Positions 50,981 to 61,500 of a DNA stretch of 64,000 nt are shown here, piece by piece. Below the pieces are notes generated by a model. It ran no database searches and was not told the origin of the DNA. It worked only from the letters and a program-made list of their open reading frames with translations. A program made the translations under genes and the position numbers. Source of the stretch: Bacteroidota bacterium (GTDB taxonomy: Bacteria; Bacteroidota; Bacteroidia; Flavobacteriales; Weeksellaceae); the NCBI GenBank assembly GCA_023457935.1, contig JAEXBA010000008.1, forward strand, positions 1 to 64,000. Reading direction: 5' to 3'. Position 1 is the first letter of the stretch, and each line of letters begins with the position of its first letter.

Positions 50981-52123
50981 ATGAAAAATCTTTTACTACC
51001 TTTAGCTGCCTTATTGATGGGCGCTTCCACAAGTGCGCAAGACGTTTTTGCATTAACGGGAAAGAGCAGTTCCCAGATTATCTTTAATGATTTCCGCGCG
51101 CTTGACTTGCAGAATGATAACTCCGGAAGAAGTATTTTTTCAGCAGAATCGGTTCCGAATGTATTCTCACAGCGGCTGAAAAGTAAATTTGCTGAAGCGA
51201 AAGGAACCTACCACAATTCCCAGTTCCAGGTGATGGCAAATCTTGCTGAAGACCAAGCCGGAAACCTGATTTATACGCCGATGTATTCTTCCAATGTCTA
51301 TGTCATCAACCGTAAGTCCGGTAACCTTACACTGGTGGAGAACAGTGTCATCAAAACGACTGCCTGCGATATCAGTTCGCATTTCACGAGAATGGCATCA
51401 GGTTACGACGGCGCAGTGTATCTTTTGAACAATGCAGGTACATCTTTGGTGAAAATTACCAATAACAGAGGCGAATATGCCCTTGAAGATCTTGGAGCTG
51501 TGAAAACTGTTTCCAACGATCCCGCGATTTCACTTTCAGTAATGACTTCAGGTTACGGCGGTGATATGGTGGCAGATGCGGAAAATAATTTCTACATTTT
51601 TGCGGCTTCCGGTAATGTTTTCAAACTGAACACAGGGAAAATGGAAGCGGTTTTTGTCGGAAAAATTGATGGACTTCCCGAAAATTACTCTCTGAACGGG
51701 GCTGCAGTTCTGGAAAACGGAAAGGTGATGGTGGCGAGTGCAAAGGGAAGCGGTTTTTATCAGGTGGATATCAACTCGCTTCAGGCAACGGCAATGAATA
51801 AAGGTAACGGACTTCCGGTCTATGATCTCGCAAGCAACAACTTCCTGAATAACCGTGGCATTGCTGGTCTTCATAAGGGCGCAGCAATAGAGATTTACCC
51901 TACCAAAATTGATCAGGAACATGTAAATATCCGTGCTCCGAAAGGAACTTATCAGCTGGAAGTGTTTGATGCCGCCGGAAGCAGGGTTCACAGCGGAAAA
52001 ATGAGCGTTTCCGGAGAGGAGAAAATAGATCTTCAGAGCTTGACCAAAGGCGTTTATATCATTAACGTAAAGGATGAAAGCGGAAAAATTCTGGCGACAA
52101 GAAAAGTAATCGTTACCCGATAG
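50981..52123 (+). CDS. Type IX secretion sorting-domain protein with beta-propeller-like body
   Basis: A 380-residue exported protein. The signal peptide (residues 1-18, ending GASTSA) is followed by repeats of beta strands such as SNVYVINRKSGNLTLVEN and VYLLNNAGTSLVKITN, which look like propeller blades. The last ~75 residues, with VFDAAGSRVHSGKMS, LTKGVYIINVKDESGK and the final RKVIVTR, are a T9SS C-terminal sorting domain (type A). It should therefore be exported across the outer membrane and perhaps attached to the cell surface. The ligand is unknown. A terminator follows. Confidence 0.85.
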   Translation: MKNLLLPLAALLMGASTSAQDVFALTGKSSSQIIFNDFRALDLQNDNSGRSIFSAESVPNVFSQRLKSKFAEAKGTYHNSQFQVMANLAEDQAGNLIYTPMYSSNVYVINRKSGNLTLVENSVIKTTACDISSHFTRMASGYDGAVYLLNNAGTSLVKITNNRGEYALEDLGAVKTVSNDPAISLSVMTSGYGGDMVADAENNFYIFAASGNVFKLNTGKMEAVFVGKIDGLPENYSLNGAAVLENGKVMVASAKGSGFYQVDINSLQATAMNKGNGLPVYDLASNNFLNNRGIAGLHKGAAIEIYPTKIDQEHVNIRAPKGTYQLEVFDAAGSRVHSGKMSVSGEEKIDLQSLTKGVYIINVKDESGKILATRKVIVTR

Positions 52124-52148
52124 CGAATATTCCGATTTTTAATGAGTT

Positions 52149-52181
52149 ACCTCTCCCGACTGAATTTTGGAGAGGTTTTTT
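52149..52181 (+). terminator. Terminator after the T9SS cargo gene
   Basis: ACCTCTCC (52149-52156) pairs with GGAGAGGT (52169-52176) across a 12-base loop, followed by TTTTTT. Confidence 0.85.
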
Positions 52182-52289
52182 CATGAATTTTGTCATAGTT
52201 TGAAATGTAACTTGTAAATTACTGATAATCAATAATTAAACTGTTTTTTTCTTTTGTTCGGAATTATGCTGTTTTTGGCATTTAATGTT

Positions 52290-52297
52290 TAACTTTG
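52290..52297 (+). promoter_or_regulatory. -7 box for the glucanotransferase gene
   Basis: TAACTTTG matches TAnnTTTG and ends 24 bases before the ATG at 52322. A TATGC at 52265-52269 is a weak -33 candidate. Confidence 0.45.
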
Positions 52298-52321
52298 TGT
52301 CACACAAAACAGTAAATTTCA

Positions 52322-54976
52322 ATGAGACTTTTTTTTAATATTAATTTCCATACCAAAATGGGCGAGAAAATGCAGCTTTTGGTGATGGAAGAAGGTCATG
52401 ACGATCAGATTCACGATCTGAATTATACCGATAACGGAAACTGGGAAACCGAAGTAGATTTTTATTCGAAGGCAATTTCCTACAAATATCAGCTTACGGA
52501 TGAGGGCGGAAATATTCTTGATGAAGAATACGCGCTGCATCATCTTTCTTTTCCGCACAACGTAAAAGAGTTCAGGATTTTTGATGTCTGGAATTCCAAA
52601 AACTTCCCGGAAAATTACCTGAACAACAAGGTTTATCAGAACAGAATCAGCGGTTTTAAACCGGAAAAACTTTCCATACTGAAAAAGCACACGCATCTCT
52701 TCAGAATTGAAGCTCCGCTGTATCAGCCTAACTGGAAAATGGTTATTCTTGGCAACTGCGAAGCTTTGGGCAACTGGGAATATCTCCGGACCATTGCGAT
52801 GGCTCAGACTTCACTTGGTGTTTGGGAAGCAGCGGTGGAAATTCGTGAAGATCACTTCATTCAGTATAAATACGGTGTGATGGATACCGAATCCGGACAT
52901 GTATTTGATGTTGAATACGGTGAAAACAGATGGGCAGTTCCGAATAAAGATTCAGAACAGCTTCACATTAAGGCCGATCATTTTTTCCGTTACAAATCTT
53001 TTGAGCTTTATCATGCAGCCGGAGTTGCAGTTCCTGTATTCGCTTTAAGGTCCGAAAGCGGTTTCGGAGTCGGTGAATTTGCAGATCTTAAACTGCTGGC
53101 AGACTGGGCGAAGAAAACCAATCTCGGAATTCTTCAGATTCTGCCGATTAATGATACGACGGCCAATTATACCTGGACCGATTCATATCCTTACGCTGCG
53201 ATTTCCGTTTATGCGCTTCATCCACAGTATATTTCAATTGATAATCTTGAGTACAAGCTGTCCAAAGATCTGAAAAAAGAGTTTGAAACTCAGAAAGCAG
53301 AACTGAACGGCTTTGATCTTATTGATTACGAAAAAATGATGTCCGGCAAGTGGAAGTTTCTGCGCGAAGTGTTCACGGCAAATTCCGAGAAAATTCTGAA
53401 AGACAAAAATTTCAAGAAGTTCATCAAGGATAATGAAAGCTGGCTGTTACCTTACTCCGCATTCTGTGTACTCCGCGACAAATACAAAACACCGAATTTC
53501 AACGACTGGAAAACCCATAAAAAATATATCGCCGGTAAAGTGGCGCCGATGTTCACTGCGAAAAGCAAGGATTATAAGGAAACAATGCTTCACTCATGGG
53601 TTCAGTATCAGCTTCATCTTCAGCTTAAAGATGCCATTGATTACACGCATGAACTTGGGGTTTCTGTAAAAGGTGATTTGCCGATCGGAATTTACCGTTA
53701 TTCTGTAGAAGCATGGACGGAACCTGAACTTTTCGGTATGGATTTTCAGGCCGGTGCACCGCCGGATCAGTTTACAGATTTAGGGCAGAACTGGGAATTC
53801 CCGACCTACAACTGGGAAGCCATGAAAGCCGACGGCTACAACTGGTGGAAAAACCGCTTCAAAGCGCTGGAGCAGTATTTTGATGCAATGAGAATCGACC
53901 ATATTCTTGGATTTTTCAGAATCTGGAGAATGCCAATTTCGGCAACACAGGGAATTTTGGGTTATTTTTATCCTGCCGTGCCGGTTAAAATGGAGGAATT
54001 TCATGCAAGACATATTCCTTTCAATGAAGACCGTTATACCCAACCGTACATCAACGATCAGATTCTTTGGGATTATTTTGGAGATGAAAGGGATACAATT
54101 CACAATCATTTCATGAACAATCATTTCAACGGAACGTATTCCTTCAAACCGGAATACGACACGCAGAGAAAACTCAAAGAATATTTTGCTGAAAATCCAC
54201 ACGAATGGGCAGAAGACAAATTGATTTCTTTATGCGCGAATGTTCTGTTCCTTACTGAAGAACGCGATGGTGAAACCGTTTACCATCCGAGATTCAACAT
54301 TGAAAAAACGGATTCCTACAAATACCTTTCCGACTGGGAAAAGCAAAGTATTTATGATCTTTACGTAGATTATTTCTTCAAGCGTCAGGACGGACTTTGG
54401 TACGCAAGCGCGATGGAAAAACTTCCGGTGATTCTTAATTCAACAGAAATGCTGATTTGTGGTGAAGATTTAGGTCTTGTTCCGGACTGCGTTCCTCAGG
54501 TGATGGATAAACTTGCGATTACCGCACTGAAAGTGCAGAGAATGCCTTCCGACAGTATTCCGTTCTACAATCCGAAAAACGCTTCTTATCTGAATGTGGT
54601 TACTGCTTCATCGCACGACAGCTCTACGCTGAGACAGTGGTGGCAGGAAGACCGTGAACTGATTGTGAAGTATTTCCACGAGCAGCTTCATCAGCACGGA
54701 AGCGCACCGGGAGAAATGGTTCCGGAAATCGGAGAGATGATCATGAAACAGCATCTGTACAACGATGCGATGCTTGCGATTTTCCCAATCCAGGAATTTT
54801 TGGCGACCGATTATCAGTTGAGAAATCCGGATATAAATAACGAACGAATCAACATTCCAGCAATATTTCCGCATTACTGGCGTTACAGGCTTCATATCAA
54901 CCTTGAAGAACTGAACACTCAGGAAGATTTCAATAATAAAATTGCGTACTGGATTCAGGATTCCGGAAGAAAATAA
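52322..54976 (+). CDS. malQ: 4-alpha-glucanotransferase with N-terminal starch-binding domains (DPE2-like)
   Basis: An 884-residue GH77 enzyme that moves alpha-1,4-glucan segments between chains. Two CBM20-type starch-binding domains precede the catalytic part (the second with GNCEALGNWEYLRTIAM and IQYKYGVMD). The barrel has SGFGVGEFADLK, LPIGIYRYSVEAW, the nucleophile Asp in MRIDHILGFFRIW, the acid Glu in CGEDLGLVPDCVPQ, and ASSHDSSTLRQWW. The two CBMs make it DPE2-like rather than classical MalQ, which suggests soluble glycan or maltose-derived substrates. It has no signal peptide. A terminator follows. Confidence 0.92.
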   Translation: MRLFFNINFHTKMGEKMQLLVMEEGHDDQIHDLNYTDNGNWETEVDFYSKAISYKYQLTDEGGNILDEEYALHHLSFPHNVKEFRIFDVWNSKNFPENYLNNKVYQNRISGFKPEKLSILKKHTHLFRIEAPLYQPNWKMVILGNCEALGNWEYLRTIAMAQTSLGVWEAAVEIREDHFIQYKYGVMDTESGHVFDVEYGENRWAVPNKDSEQLHIKADHFFRYKSFELYHAAGVAVPVFALRSESGFGVGEFADLKLLADWAKKTNLGILQILPINDTTANYTWTDSYPYAAISVYALHPQYISIDNLEYKLSKDLKKEFETQKAELNGFDLIDYEKMMSGKWKFLREVFTANSEKILKDKNFKKFIKDNESWLLPYSAFCVLRDKYKTPNFNDWKTHKKYIAGKVAPMFTAKSKDYKETMLHSWVQYQLHLQLKDAIDYTHELGVSVKGDLPIGIYRYSVEAWTEPELFGMDFQAGAPPDQFTDLGQNWEFPTYNWEAMKADGYNWWKNRFKALEQYFDAMRIDHILGFFRIWRMPISATQGILGYFYPAVPVKMEEFHARHIPFNEDRYTQPYINDQILWDYFGDERDTIHNHFMNNHFNGTYSFKPEYDTQRKLKEYFAENPHEWAEDKLISLCANVLFLTEERDGETVYHPRFNIEKTDSYKYLSDWEKQSIYDLYVDYFFKRQDGLWYASAMEKLPVILNSTEMLICGEDLGLVPDCVPQVMDKLAITALKVQRMPSDSIPFYNPKNASYLNVVTASSHDSSTLRQWWQEDRELIVKYFHEQLHQHGSAPGEMVPEIGEMIMKQHLYNDAMLAIFPIQEFLATDYQLRNPDINNERINIPAIFPHYWRYRLHINLEELNTQEDFNNKIAYWIQDSGRK

Positions 54977-55012
54977 TAGTGCTGATTATCAGCGTTTAAA
55001 GCAAATGTTTAG

Positions 55013-55047
55013 AGAAGTTAAGTCTGCGGATTTAACTTCTTTTTTTT
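55013..55047 (+). terminator. Terminator after the glucanotransferase gene
   Basis: AGAAGTTAA (55013-55021) and TTAACTTCT (55032-55040) pair around a 10-base loop, followed by a run of T. Confidence 0.85.
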
Positions 55048-55132
55048 ATTTACATCAAACAATTGAATTTGAAGCAGGTAATTGTCCCGCTTTTTATGAA
55101 TAAATTATTAGTTAACCTTATTTAGTAAAAAA

Positions 55133-56155
55133 ATGAAAAAAATATTCTTAGGATTATCAGTGGTTTTCGCATCACTTTTTTCCGCTCAGTATTCCCAGAA
55201 TAACGGTTGGGGAAATGATGGCTATAACAACGGCTATTATGGCGACCGCGATGATTCATATTACTTCCCGGAAGATTATTACTATGAGTATCCGGACGAT
55301 TATTATTCCGACGACTATTACAGAAGTTATTATAACGATTACAGACGGAGCATCAGCATGATTAACTGGGAGCGTTTCTTCATGCAGTATCAGCTTACCA
55401 GAATGCAGATGGAAATGATTATGGATCTCAACCGTCAGTTTAATTCCTATTATGTTTGGAACAACTATTACAGAATGAATCCGAACCGTTGGTATTACGA
55501 CAGATTCTACGCTTTGGAAAGAATTCTGGGACCACAGGTTTTCATTGTTTTCCAGAACAACTATTATAATGGTTACAGTCCGTTCACCTATTACACCAAC
55601 AGATGGCACAACTACTATCAGCCAAGATTCCGTGTAAGACCGGCATATGTAAATGTAAACATCAACTTGTTCCGTGTGAACCGTAACGATTACCACAGAA
55701 GCGTAGGAAACAACTACGGATGGAACCAGCCAAGAAACCAGAGAACGCCAGGTGGATTCCGTGAGGATAACGGTTACAGATCCAACACCAACAGCAGCGG
55801 TTACAGAAACCAGAATAACACAGGTCTCAGAACGTCCGGATCATCGGTGAGAAGCAATTCAGAATCAGGCATGAGAAACTCCGGTTCATCATCGGTAAGA
55901 AGCAGTTCGCAGTCTGGTGTAAGAACTTCCACATCGAGAAGTGGCGGTTTCAGAAATGATTCGGGAACCAGCAGCGTGAGAAGCAGTTCTCCAAGAGTTG
56001 AAAACAGATCAGCAACCAGTGTAAGATCCCAGCCTACAGGAACCAGAACCATGGAAAGCAACAGGTCTTCCAACAGTGGAAGCACCAGAAGCAGCGGAAC
56101 AAGAAGTTCCAGCAGCAGCAGAGGTTCCGGCGGATCAATGGGAGGAAGGAGATAG
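55133..56155 (+). CDS. Secreted low-complexity protein with Tyr/Asp-rich and Arg/Ser-rich regions
   Basis: A 340-residue protein I do not recognise. A signal peptide (MKKIFLGLSVVFASLFSA) comes first. Residues ~20-75 are extremely rich in Tyr, Asp, Asn and Gly. The middle (~80-190) is a more ordinary Tyr/Arg/Asn-rich domain with MQYQLTRMQMEMIMDLNRQ. The last ~130 residues are repeats of the kind SSVRSSS and SGxRxS, very basic, ending GGSMGGRR. It is reminiscent of secreted sticky or surface-coating proteins, but nothing shows a function. A terminator follows. It is unlikely to be a false frame because strands and composition are consistent over the full length. Confidence 0.75.
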   Translation: MKKIFLGLSVVFASLFSAQYSQNNGWGNDGYNNGYYGDRDDSYYFPEDYYYEYPDDYYSDDYYRSYYNDYRRSISMINWERFFMQYQLTRMQMEMIMDLNRQFNSYYVWNNYYRMNPNRWYYDRFYALERILGPQVFIVFQNNYYNGYSPFTYYTNRWHNYYQPRFRVRPAYVNVNINLFRVNRNDYHRSVGNNYGWNQPRNQRTPGGFREDNGYRSNTNSSGYRNQNNTGLRTSGSSVRSNSESGMRNSGSSSVRSSSQSGVRTSTSRSGGFRNDSGTSSVRSSSPRVENRSATSVRSQPTGTRTMESNRSSNSGSTRSSGTRSSSSSRGSGGSMGGRR

Positions 56156-56176
56156 CACAAATCTTTTATATAATGG

Positions 56177-56207
56177 AAAGGCAGTTGGTAATAAGACTGC
56201 CTTTTTT
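56177..56207 (+). terminator. Terminator after the low-complexity protein gene
   Basis: AAAGGCAGT (56177-56185) pairs with ACTGCCTTT (56196-56204) with a 10-base loop, followed by TTT. Confidence 0.85.
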
Positions 56208-56281
56208 GTTTTTAAGATTACAGAATTATTAATTATTACACTCGGAGAAACATTTAAGCGGCAGTTCTTGTATTTTTGAAT

Positions 56282-57268
56282 ATGAAGATTTTGTATGCCA
56301 TTCAGGGAACCGGAAACGGACATGTAAGCCGTGCGAGGGAAATAATTCCGCATCTTAAGAACCACGGGGAGGTAGATATTTTGATCAGCGGAACTCAGCC
56401 AGAAGTTGGTCTTGAAGATGATGTGAAGTTTCAGTTCAACGGCTTTGGTTTTGTTTTCGGAAAAAACGGAAGTGTAGATTTCAGGGAAACCTGGAACCGC
56501 TTTCATTCAGTTCAGTTTTTGAAAGATGTTAAAAGTCTTCCGGTGCGCGATTATGATCTGGTAATTAATGATTTTGAACCTGTTACCGCCTGGGCATGTA
56601 AACTCAAAAGGAAAAAATCGGTTGCTTTAAGTCATCAGTCTGCTTATCTGTCCGAAAAGACGCCGCAGCTTAAAGGTTTTCACTGGGGAAAAGTAATTAT
56701 GAATAATTACGCGCCTTCCACTCATCACGTTGCGTTTCATTTTGAAAAGTACGATCACTTCATCAATACACCGGTCATCCGCAGCGAAATAAGAAACCTG
56801 AAACCTGAAGACCACGGTCATTACACTGTTTATTTGCCGGCTTACGGCGACGAATTTATTCTGAAGCAAGCCAAAAGATTTCCTGATACGAAGTGGCATA
56901 TCTTTTCCAAACATACCCAGCAGTATTATCAGTCCGGCAATGCTGAGGTTTTTCCGGTGGATAATGAGAAATTTCAGAAATCACTTCAGTTCTGTACAGG
57001 ATTGTTAACCGGCGGCGGTTTTGAGGGCCCTGCAGAAGCGCTATTTCTGGGTAAGAAAGTTCTCGCCGTTCCGATGGCTCATCAGTATGAACAGCAGTGC
57101 AACGCACTGGCGATGGAAAAAATGGGCGTTCCGGTAATCTGGAAGGAATCGGAGTTCGAACAGAAGCTTCCTGCATGGATTGAAGACCGTTTAAAGATCG
57201 AGGTTCATTATCCGGATGAAACCGCAGATATTATTTCCGGTTTGATAAGGAAGTACCGCAATATTTAA
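56282..57268 (+). CDS. GT-B fold glycosyltransferase of unknown specificity
   Basis: A 328-residue protein of the GT28/UGT-like group. The start MKILYAIQGTGNGHVSRARE with GNGH, the middle DYDLVINDFEPVTAWACK, SHQSAYL, and the C-terminal nucleotide-sugar binding LLTGGGFEGPAEALFLGKKVLAVPMAHQYEQQ (shortened) are typical. The TATTTTTG directly before the ATG is a -7-like word, but it lies too close to be a normal promoter. The ATG at 56282 is used because the upstream TTG would add only two residues. The substrate may be a lipid or polysaccharide. It stands alone. Confidence 0.82.
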   Translation: MKILYAIQGTGNGHVSRAREIIPHLKNHGEVDILISGTQPEVGLEDDVKFQFNGFGFVFGKNGSVDFRETWNRFHSVQFLKDVKSLPVRDYDLVINDFEPVTAWACKLKRKKSVALSHQSAYLSEKTPQLKGFHWGKVIMNNYAPSTHHVAFHFEKYDHFINTPVIRSEIRNLKPEDHGHYTVYLPAYGDEFILKQAKRFPDTKWHIFSKHTQQYYQSGNAEVFPVDNEKFQKSLQFCTGLLTGGGFEGPAEALFLGKKVLAVPMAHQYEQQCNALAMEKMGVPVIWKESEFEQKLPAWIEDRLKIEVHYPDETADIISGLIRKYRNI

Positions 57269-57350
57269 CATTTTTTAATAAAAACAGCTTTAACCTTAGC
57301 ATTTTTTCACTATCAAAAAGACAGAAACAACAACAAGTAAATTTAAGATA

Positions 57351-57830
57351 ATGAAAAAATTAATTTTTGGAATTGCGCTAATAGGAATGGGAGGATTTGC
57401 CATGGCGCAGCAGACACAACCTACAGCACAGCAGAAAGCAGAGCGTGAAGCCCACAGAATGGAAATGCAGCAGAAGAATACCGAGAGACGCGCTCAGCAT
57501 CTGGAACAAATGAAGCAGGAACTGAATTTGTCTGATGCACAGATGACGAAACTGAAAGCAATGCAGGACAGAAAAGCAGCTGAAAGAAAAGGCGAAATGC
57601 AGAAGAATCAGGAAATGAGAAAGGAGAAAATGGCCATGATGAAGGAGAAAAGACAGCAGCATGACAACGAAATGAAGCAGATACTTACACCCGAGCAGTT
57701 CCAGAAATGGGAAGCCAACAGAAAGGCTAAAATGCAGGAGAGAAAAGAAAAATTCCAGGACAGAAAGGATGTCAACGGAATGGAAAAAAGAAAAATGCAC
57801 AAAAAAGTTAGACCGGCCAATGCCAGCTAA
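57351..57830 (+). CDS. Spy/CpxP-like periplasmic protein
   Basis: A 159-residue protein with a signal peptide (to AMAQ at about residue 20). The mature part is an almost uninterrupted charged helix rich in Gln, Lys, Met, Glu and Arg, with LNLSDAQMTKLKAMQ and ILTPEQFQKWE, which resemble the LTxxQ motif of Spy/CpxP. Such proteins bind unfolded proteins in the periplasm, and high Met content could favour metal or hydrophobic binding. The assignment is by resemblance only. It is single, and a hairpin follows. Confidence 0.75.
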   Translation: MKKLIFGIALIGMGGFAMAQQTQPTAQQKAEREAHRMEMQQKNTERRAQHLEQMKQELNLSDAQMTKLKAMQDRKAAERKGEMQKNQEMRKEKMAMMKEKRQQHDNEMKQILTPEQFQKWEANRKAKMQERKEKFQDRKDVNGMEKRKMHKKVRPANAS

Positions 57831-57863
57831 ATAGTTCATAATTTTGATTTTTTAATGTGAGGG

Positions 57864-57900
57864 AGAGCAGATCTTAGGGTCTGCTCTTCTTTTGTTTTTT
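57864..57900 (+). terminator. Terminator after the Spy-like gene
   Basis: AGAGCAGA (57864-57871) pairs with TCTGCTCT (57880-57887), followed by TCTTTTGTTTTTTT. Confidence 0.8.
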
Positions 57901-57947
57901 TAGCGGTGAGCAATACCTTAAAATTTTCAGAAACTGAAAAAATGCCC

Positions 57948-57955
57948 TATCTTTG
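57948..57955 (+). promoter_or_regulatory. -7 box for ferritin
   Basis: TATCTTTG matches TAnnTTTG and ends 23 bases before the ferritin ATG at 57979. A TTTTC about 19 bases upstream is a weak -33 candidate. Confidence 0.5.
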
Positions 57956-57978
57956 GGCAATAACCTAAAGCTGTACTT

Positions 57979-58488
57979 ATGATCAGTCCAAAAATTGCAC
58001 AACTTATCAACGAGCAGATTTCGCATGAACAGTATGCGGCTCAATATTATCTGTCCATGTCCGCCTGGTTTTCCGCGCAGGATCTTGACGGAATTGCCAA
58101 CTATTTCCGCGTTCAGAGCAAAGAAGAACTGATGCATGCCGACAAGATGTTTGATTTTCTGAATGATGTTGGTGGAAATATTATCATCGGTGAAATTGCC
58201 AAACCGCCACATGAATTTGAAAATGCCATTGATATTTTCGAAAAAGCATTGGCTCACGAGAAAGTGGTGACCAAAAGTATCTTCAACATTGTGAAAAATG
58301 CCAACGAAGAAGGTGATTTCGCAACCGTTTCATTCCTGCAGTGGTTCATCAACGAACAGGTGGAAGAGGAAGCGAGCGCTTCGCAGCTGGTTACCAAAAT
58401 CAGGATGGTTTTCGATAATCCTTCGGCGCTTTATCTGTTTGATCAGGAACTCGCACAGCGTGTTTTTGTTGCTGATCCCAACGCTTAA
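57979..58488 (+). CDS. Ferritin (bacterial FtnA type)
   Basis: A 169-residue iron-storage protein. It has ISHEQYAAQYYLSMSAWF, ADKMFDFLNDVGG, EFENAIDIFEKALAHEKVVTKSI (shortened) and FLQWFINEQVEEEASA with Glu residues of the ferroxidase centre. No heme-binding methionine pattern shows, so it is FtnA-like rather than bacterioferritin. It should assemble as a 24-mer cage. It has its own -7 box and a bidirectional terminator. Confidence 0.94.
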   Translation: MISPKIAQLINEQISHEQYAAQYYLSMSAWFSAQDLDGIANYFRVQSKEELMHADKMFDFLNDVGGNIIIGEIAKPPHEFENAIDIFEKALAHEKVVTKSIFNIVKNANEEGDFATVSFLQWFINEQVEEEASASQLVTKIRMVFDNPSALYLFDQELAQRVFVADPNA

Positions 58489-58504
58489 CAACAAAAATTA
58501 AAAG

Positions 58505-58540
58505 AAAAAAGTCCGGAAATGAAAATTTCCGGACTTTTTT
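58505..58540. terminator. Bidirectional terminator after ferritin
   Basis: AAAAAAGTCCGGAAAT and ATTTCCGGACTTTTTT form a perfect 16-bp stem with a GAAA loop. It lies between the ferritin gene and the convergent helicase gene, whose stop is the last base of the stem. Confidence 0.92.
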
Positions 58541-61500
58541 TATACATAAATCAGTTTGGTTTCGCCCACCTTCTTGCCGATTTTTTCAAGAGCCGTTTTA
58601 TAATCTGCAATCTGATGAAGGTGTTTTTCACGCTCTTCACCGGTTTTGAAATCAACAATATGGAATTCTCCGTTCTGTTTAACTAAACGGTCCGGACGGA
58701 AGATTTTCGAAACGCCGTTTTCAGAAATCATGATGTCTTTTTCGTTTATAATTTCAAGGCCTTCCTCAAAAAACCGTTGATGATCCGCAATGATTTTCTG
58801 CAGATAGTCTGAAATTTCAGCACTTTCCTCCAAAGTCAGAATTCCGTTCAGAACATAGCTTTCAAGAACAGAATCAATATCTTCTGCTGTATTGATTTTT
58901 GAAAGTATTTCGTGGGTGAAAATTCCGCGCCGAACGCTTTCAATCCTTGTCTGATAACTTTTGGAAGGCGTTGCAATCTTGATGCTGCCATTCATTTCGC
59001 CGTCAGAAGTCAGGTTGGAAATACCTTTGGTCTCAAACTGCCCGGTTTTTTCTTTGGTTTTCTTCCGCAGAAATTCCGGTCCGGAAATCGGGTAGAGGTC
59101 AAACTCATCGTTTGCTGTAAGATTTTTGCTTTTCAGAAAGTTGTAAATCTCCGTTCTGCTTTCCTTTTCTTCACCTTTTTTACTGTCGGTTCCGGGTTTT
59201 TCAATATAAAGAAAAAGCTGTTCTACCGGTCTCGTCGTGGCAACATACTGGATACAGTAACGGTCAATTTTGTTGCGGTAAGCATTTGCCTGATTGAATT
59301 TTCCGATTTCTTCATCATACACTTCCAGTTCTTTTTCGAAATTTTTAAGGTTAACGGATTTCAGGTCTTCATTTTCATCTGTCGGAAACCACTGAGAAAA
59401 AGCACTGTCCTTATTTTCGTTCGGAACAGGATACAGAACCACCGGAAATTCCAGACCTTTTGCCTTATGAATCGTCATAATCTGCACTGCATCTACATTT
59501 TCTGATGCCTGAATGGTTTTTTTCCGGGCTTCCTCATCCCAGAATTTAATAAAATCCTTAACTGTCGCTCCGGAATTCTGTGTAAAACCGTACAGCAGCT
59601 CCAGGAAATTCAGCAGAAAATCGGTTTCGCGCTGATCCACGGAGAATTCATTAACATAAAACTCAACAAAATTATAAAGATTGAGCTTTGGAAAATTCTT
59701 TTGCTGAAGGTTCAGTCCGTATTTGGCGGTAATGAATTCCTCAATATCGGTTTTGTTTCCCTTTGAAAGAATTTCCTGCATCTCAGACGTGAAATCTTCC
59801 ATTTCAACTCTTCCCAAGCCGTTAAGATAATACATCATCAGCGTAAGGTACTGCATGTTTTTCGGATTGGTTTCCCAGTTCAGAAACTGTATAACTGCTT
59901 TCAGTGTTTTCGAAAGTTCAAGCGTAAGGCCGCTTTCCGATATGGTTTTAATTGGTGTTTCAGTGCCGTTGTACCAGACCTTAAGCGCACCGAGTTTCTG
60001 TGAAAAATTAAAAATTTCAGTGTTTCCGCGGCACAGAATGGTAATATCAGAAAACCGGAATCCGTTATCGAGACATTCCTGAATATCTTTCTGCATCCGG
60101 GCGGAAGTTTCCGTGAAATATTCCTCTTTTTTAAGGTTATCGATGAGGTTTACCTTTACGCGCCCTTCCAGCGAAGATTCGGCAATCTGCTGAGCCGATT
60201 TTCCGAAGATATCCTGATGTACTTTTTCAACCGAACACGACATGAATTCATACAGCTCATTGTTGAAGTCCACAATATTTTTGGCACTGCGCCAGTTTTT
60301 ATCCAGAACAATCAGTTCCGCTTCTTTAGGTGAAATTTCATTTTTATTGATGATGTTCAGCATCAACTGCGAGTCGCCGCCACGGAAACGATAAATGCTC
60401 TGTTTCGGATCACCGACCAGCGTAAAGGAAGTATGGTCCATCGAAACACTGTGATCGCGCAGCGGAATGAAATTCTGCCACTGAAGATGTGAGGTGTCCT
60501 GAAATTCGTCAAAGAAAAAATGCTGAAACTGCGAACCGACTTTCTCGTAAATGAATGCAGACGGCTCGTTGGCGAGGTTTTCACCGATCATCACGTTGAA
60601 TTTCGAAAGCAGAACCACATCGTTTTCTTCTTCAATCTGCGCGAGTTCATCCTGAATGTCTTTATTTACCTTCAGCGGTAAAAGTGAGGCCAAAATTTTC
60701 TGTTTCTTGCTGATTTTAATGTGATTCTGAATAATCTGTTCACGGCTGTTGATAAGAAAATCAAGGATTTCAAAAATAAGATATTCTTTTGGCTGTCCCG
60801 TTTTTGAAGCGCCTTTTCTGTAATGTTCAATCTTTTTTGCTTCTGCTTCTGAGGTTGGGTAAAGATTGGGTTCACCTTTATTCAGAAACGAATCAAAAAA
60901 ATACTGGATGCTCTGGTTTCCGCCGCCCGCAAAATCACTGTTTTCAAGGCCCTTTTCCTGAATGACAGCCAGCGCGTTTTTCGCTTTCAGTTCTGAATCT
61001 TTCTGCAGATCTCGGATTTCTTTTCTCAGTGTTTCTTTCAGATGTTCATAACGGTTCCAGTCGAATGCGCTGTTGGATTTAAGATGATCATAATGAATGT
61101 CTTTTACAAATTCTTTTGCCGAATCGTAGAGTGTTTTGTTGAGGTTGACCCGTTCGTTATTGTCGAGTTTGTAACTCACAAAATCAATAAAAGCATCAGA
61201 AACCTCATTCTGGTCACCGATTTTATCAAGCATCTGATCAATGGCTTCAATCAGAAAAGGTTCGGGCTGAATTTCAAGATTGAAATTTTTTGCGAGGCCC
61301 AATTCATAAGAAAAACTCCGTACCAGTCTTGCGTTGAACTTATCAATGGTTCCGATATTGAGTTTTGAATAATGATGAAGAATATAATCCAGCAGATGCT
61401 GTGAACGTTCGTGAAGATCTTTCAGCGGAATGTTTGCGCCTTCCGATTTCAGTGCTTCCTGGATGTTTTTCAGGTTTTTGTTGTCTTCAAAGTTGTTGGC

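Noticed and set aside
56271..56278. TATTTTTG just before the glycosyltransferase start as a promoter
   Set aside because: It ends only three bases before the ATG, too close compared with the 14-24 base spacing of other genes here, unless the message is leaderless.
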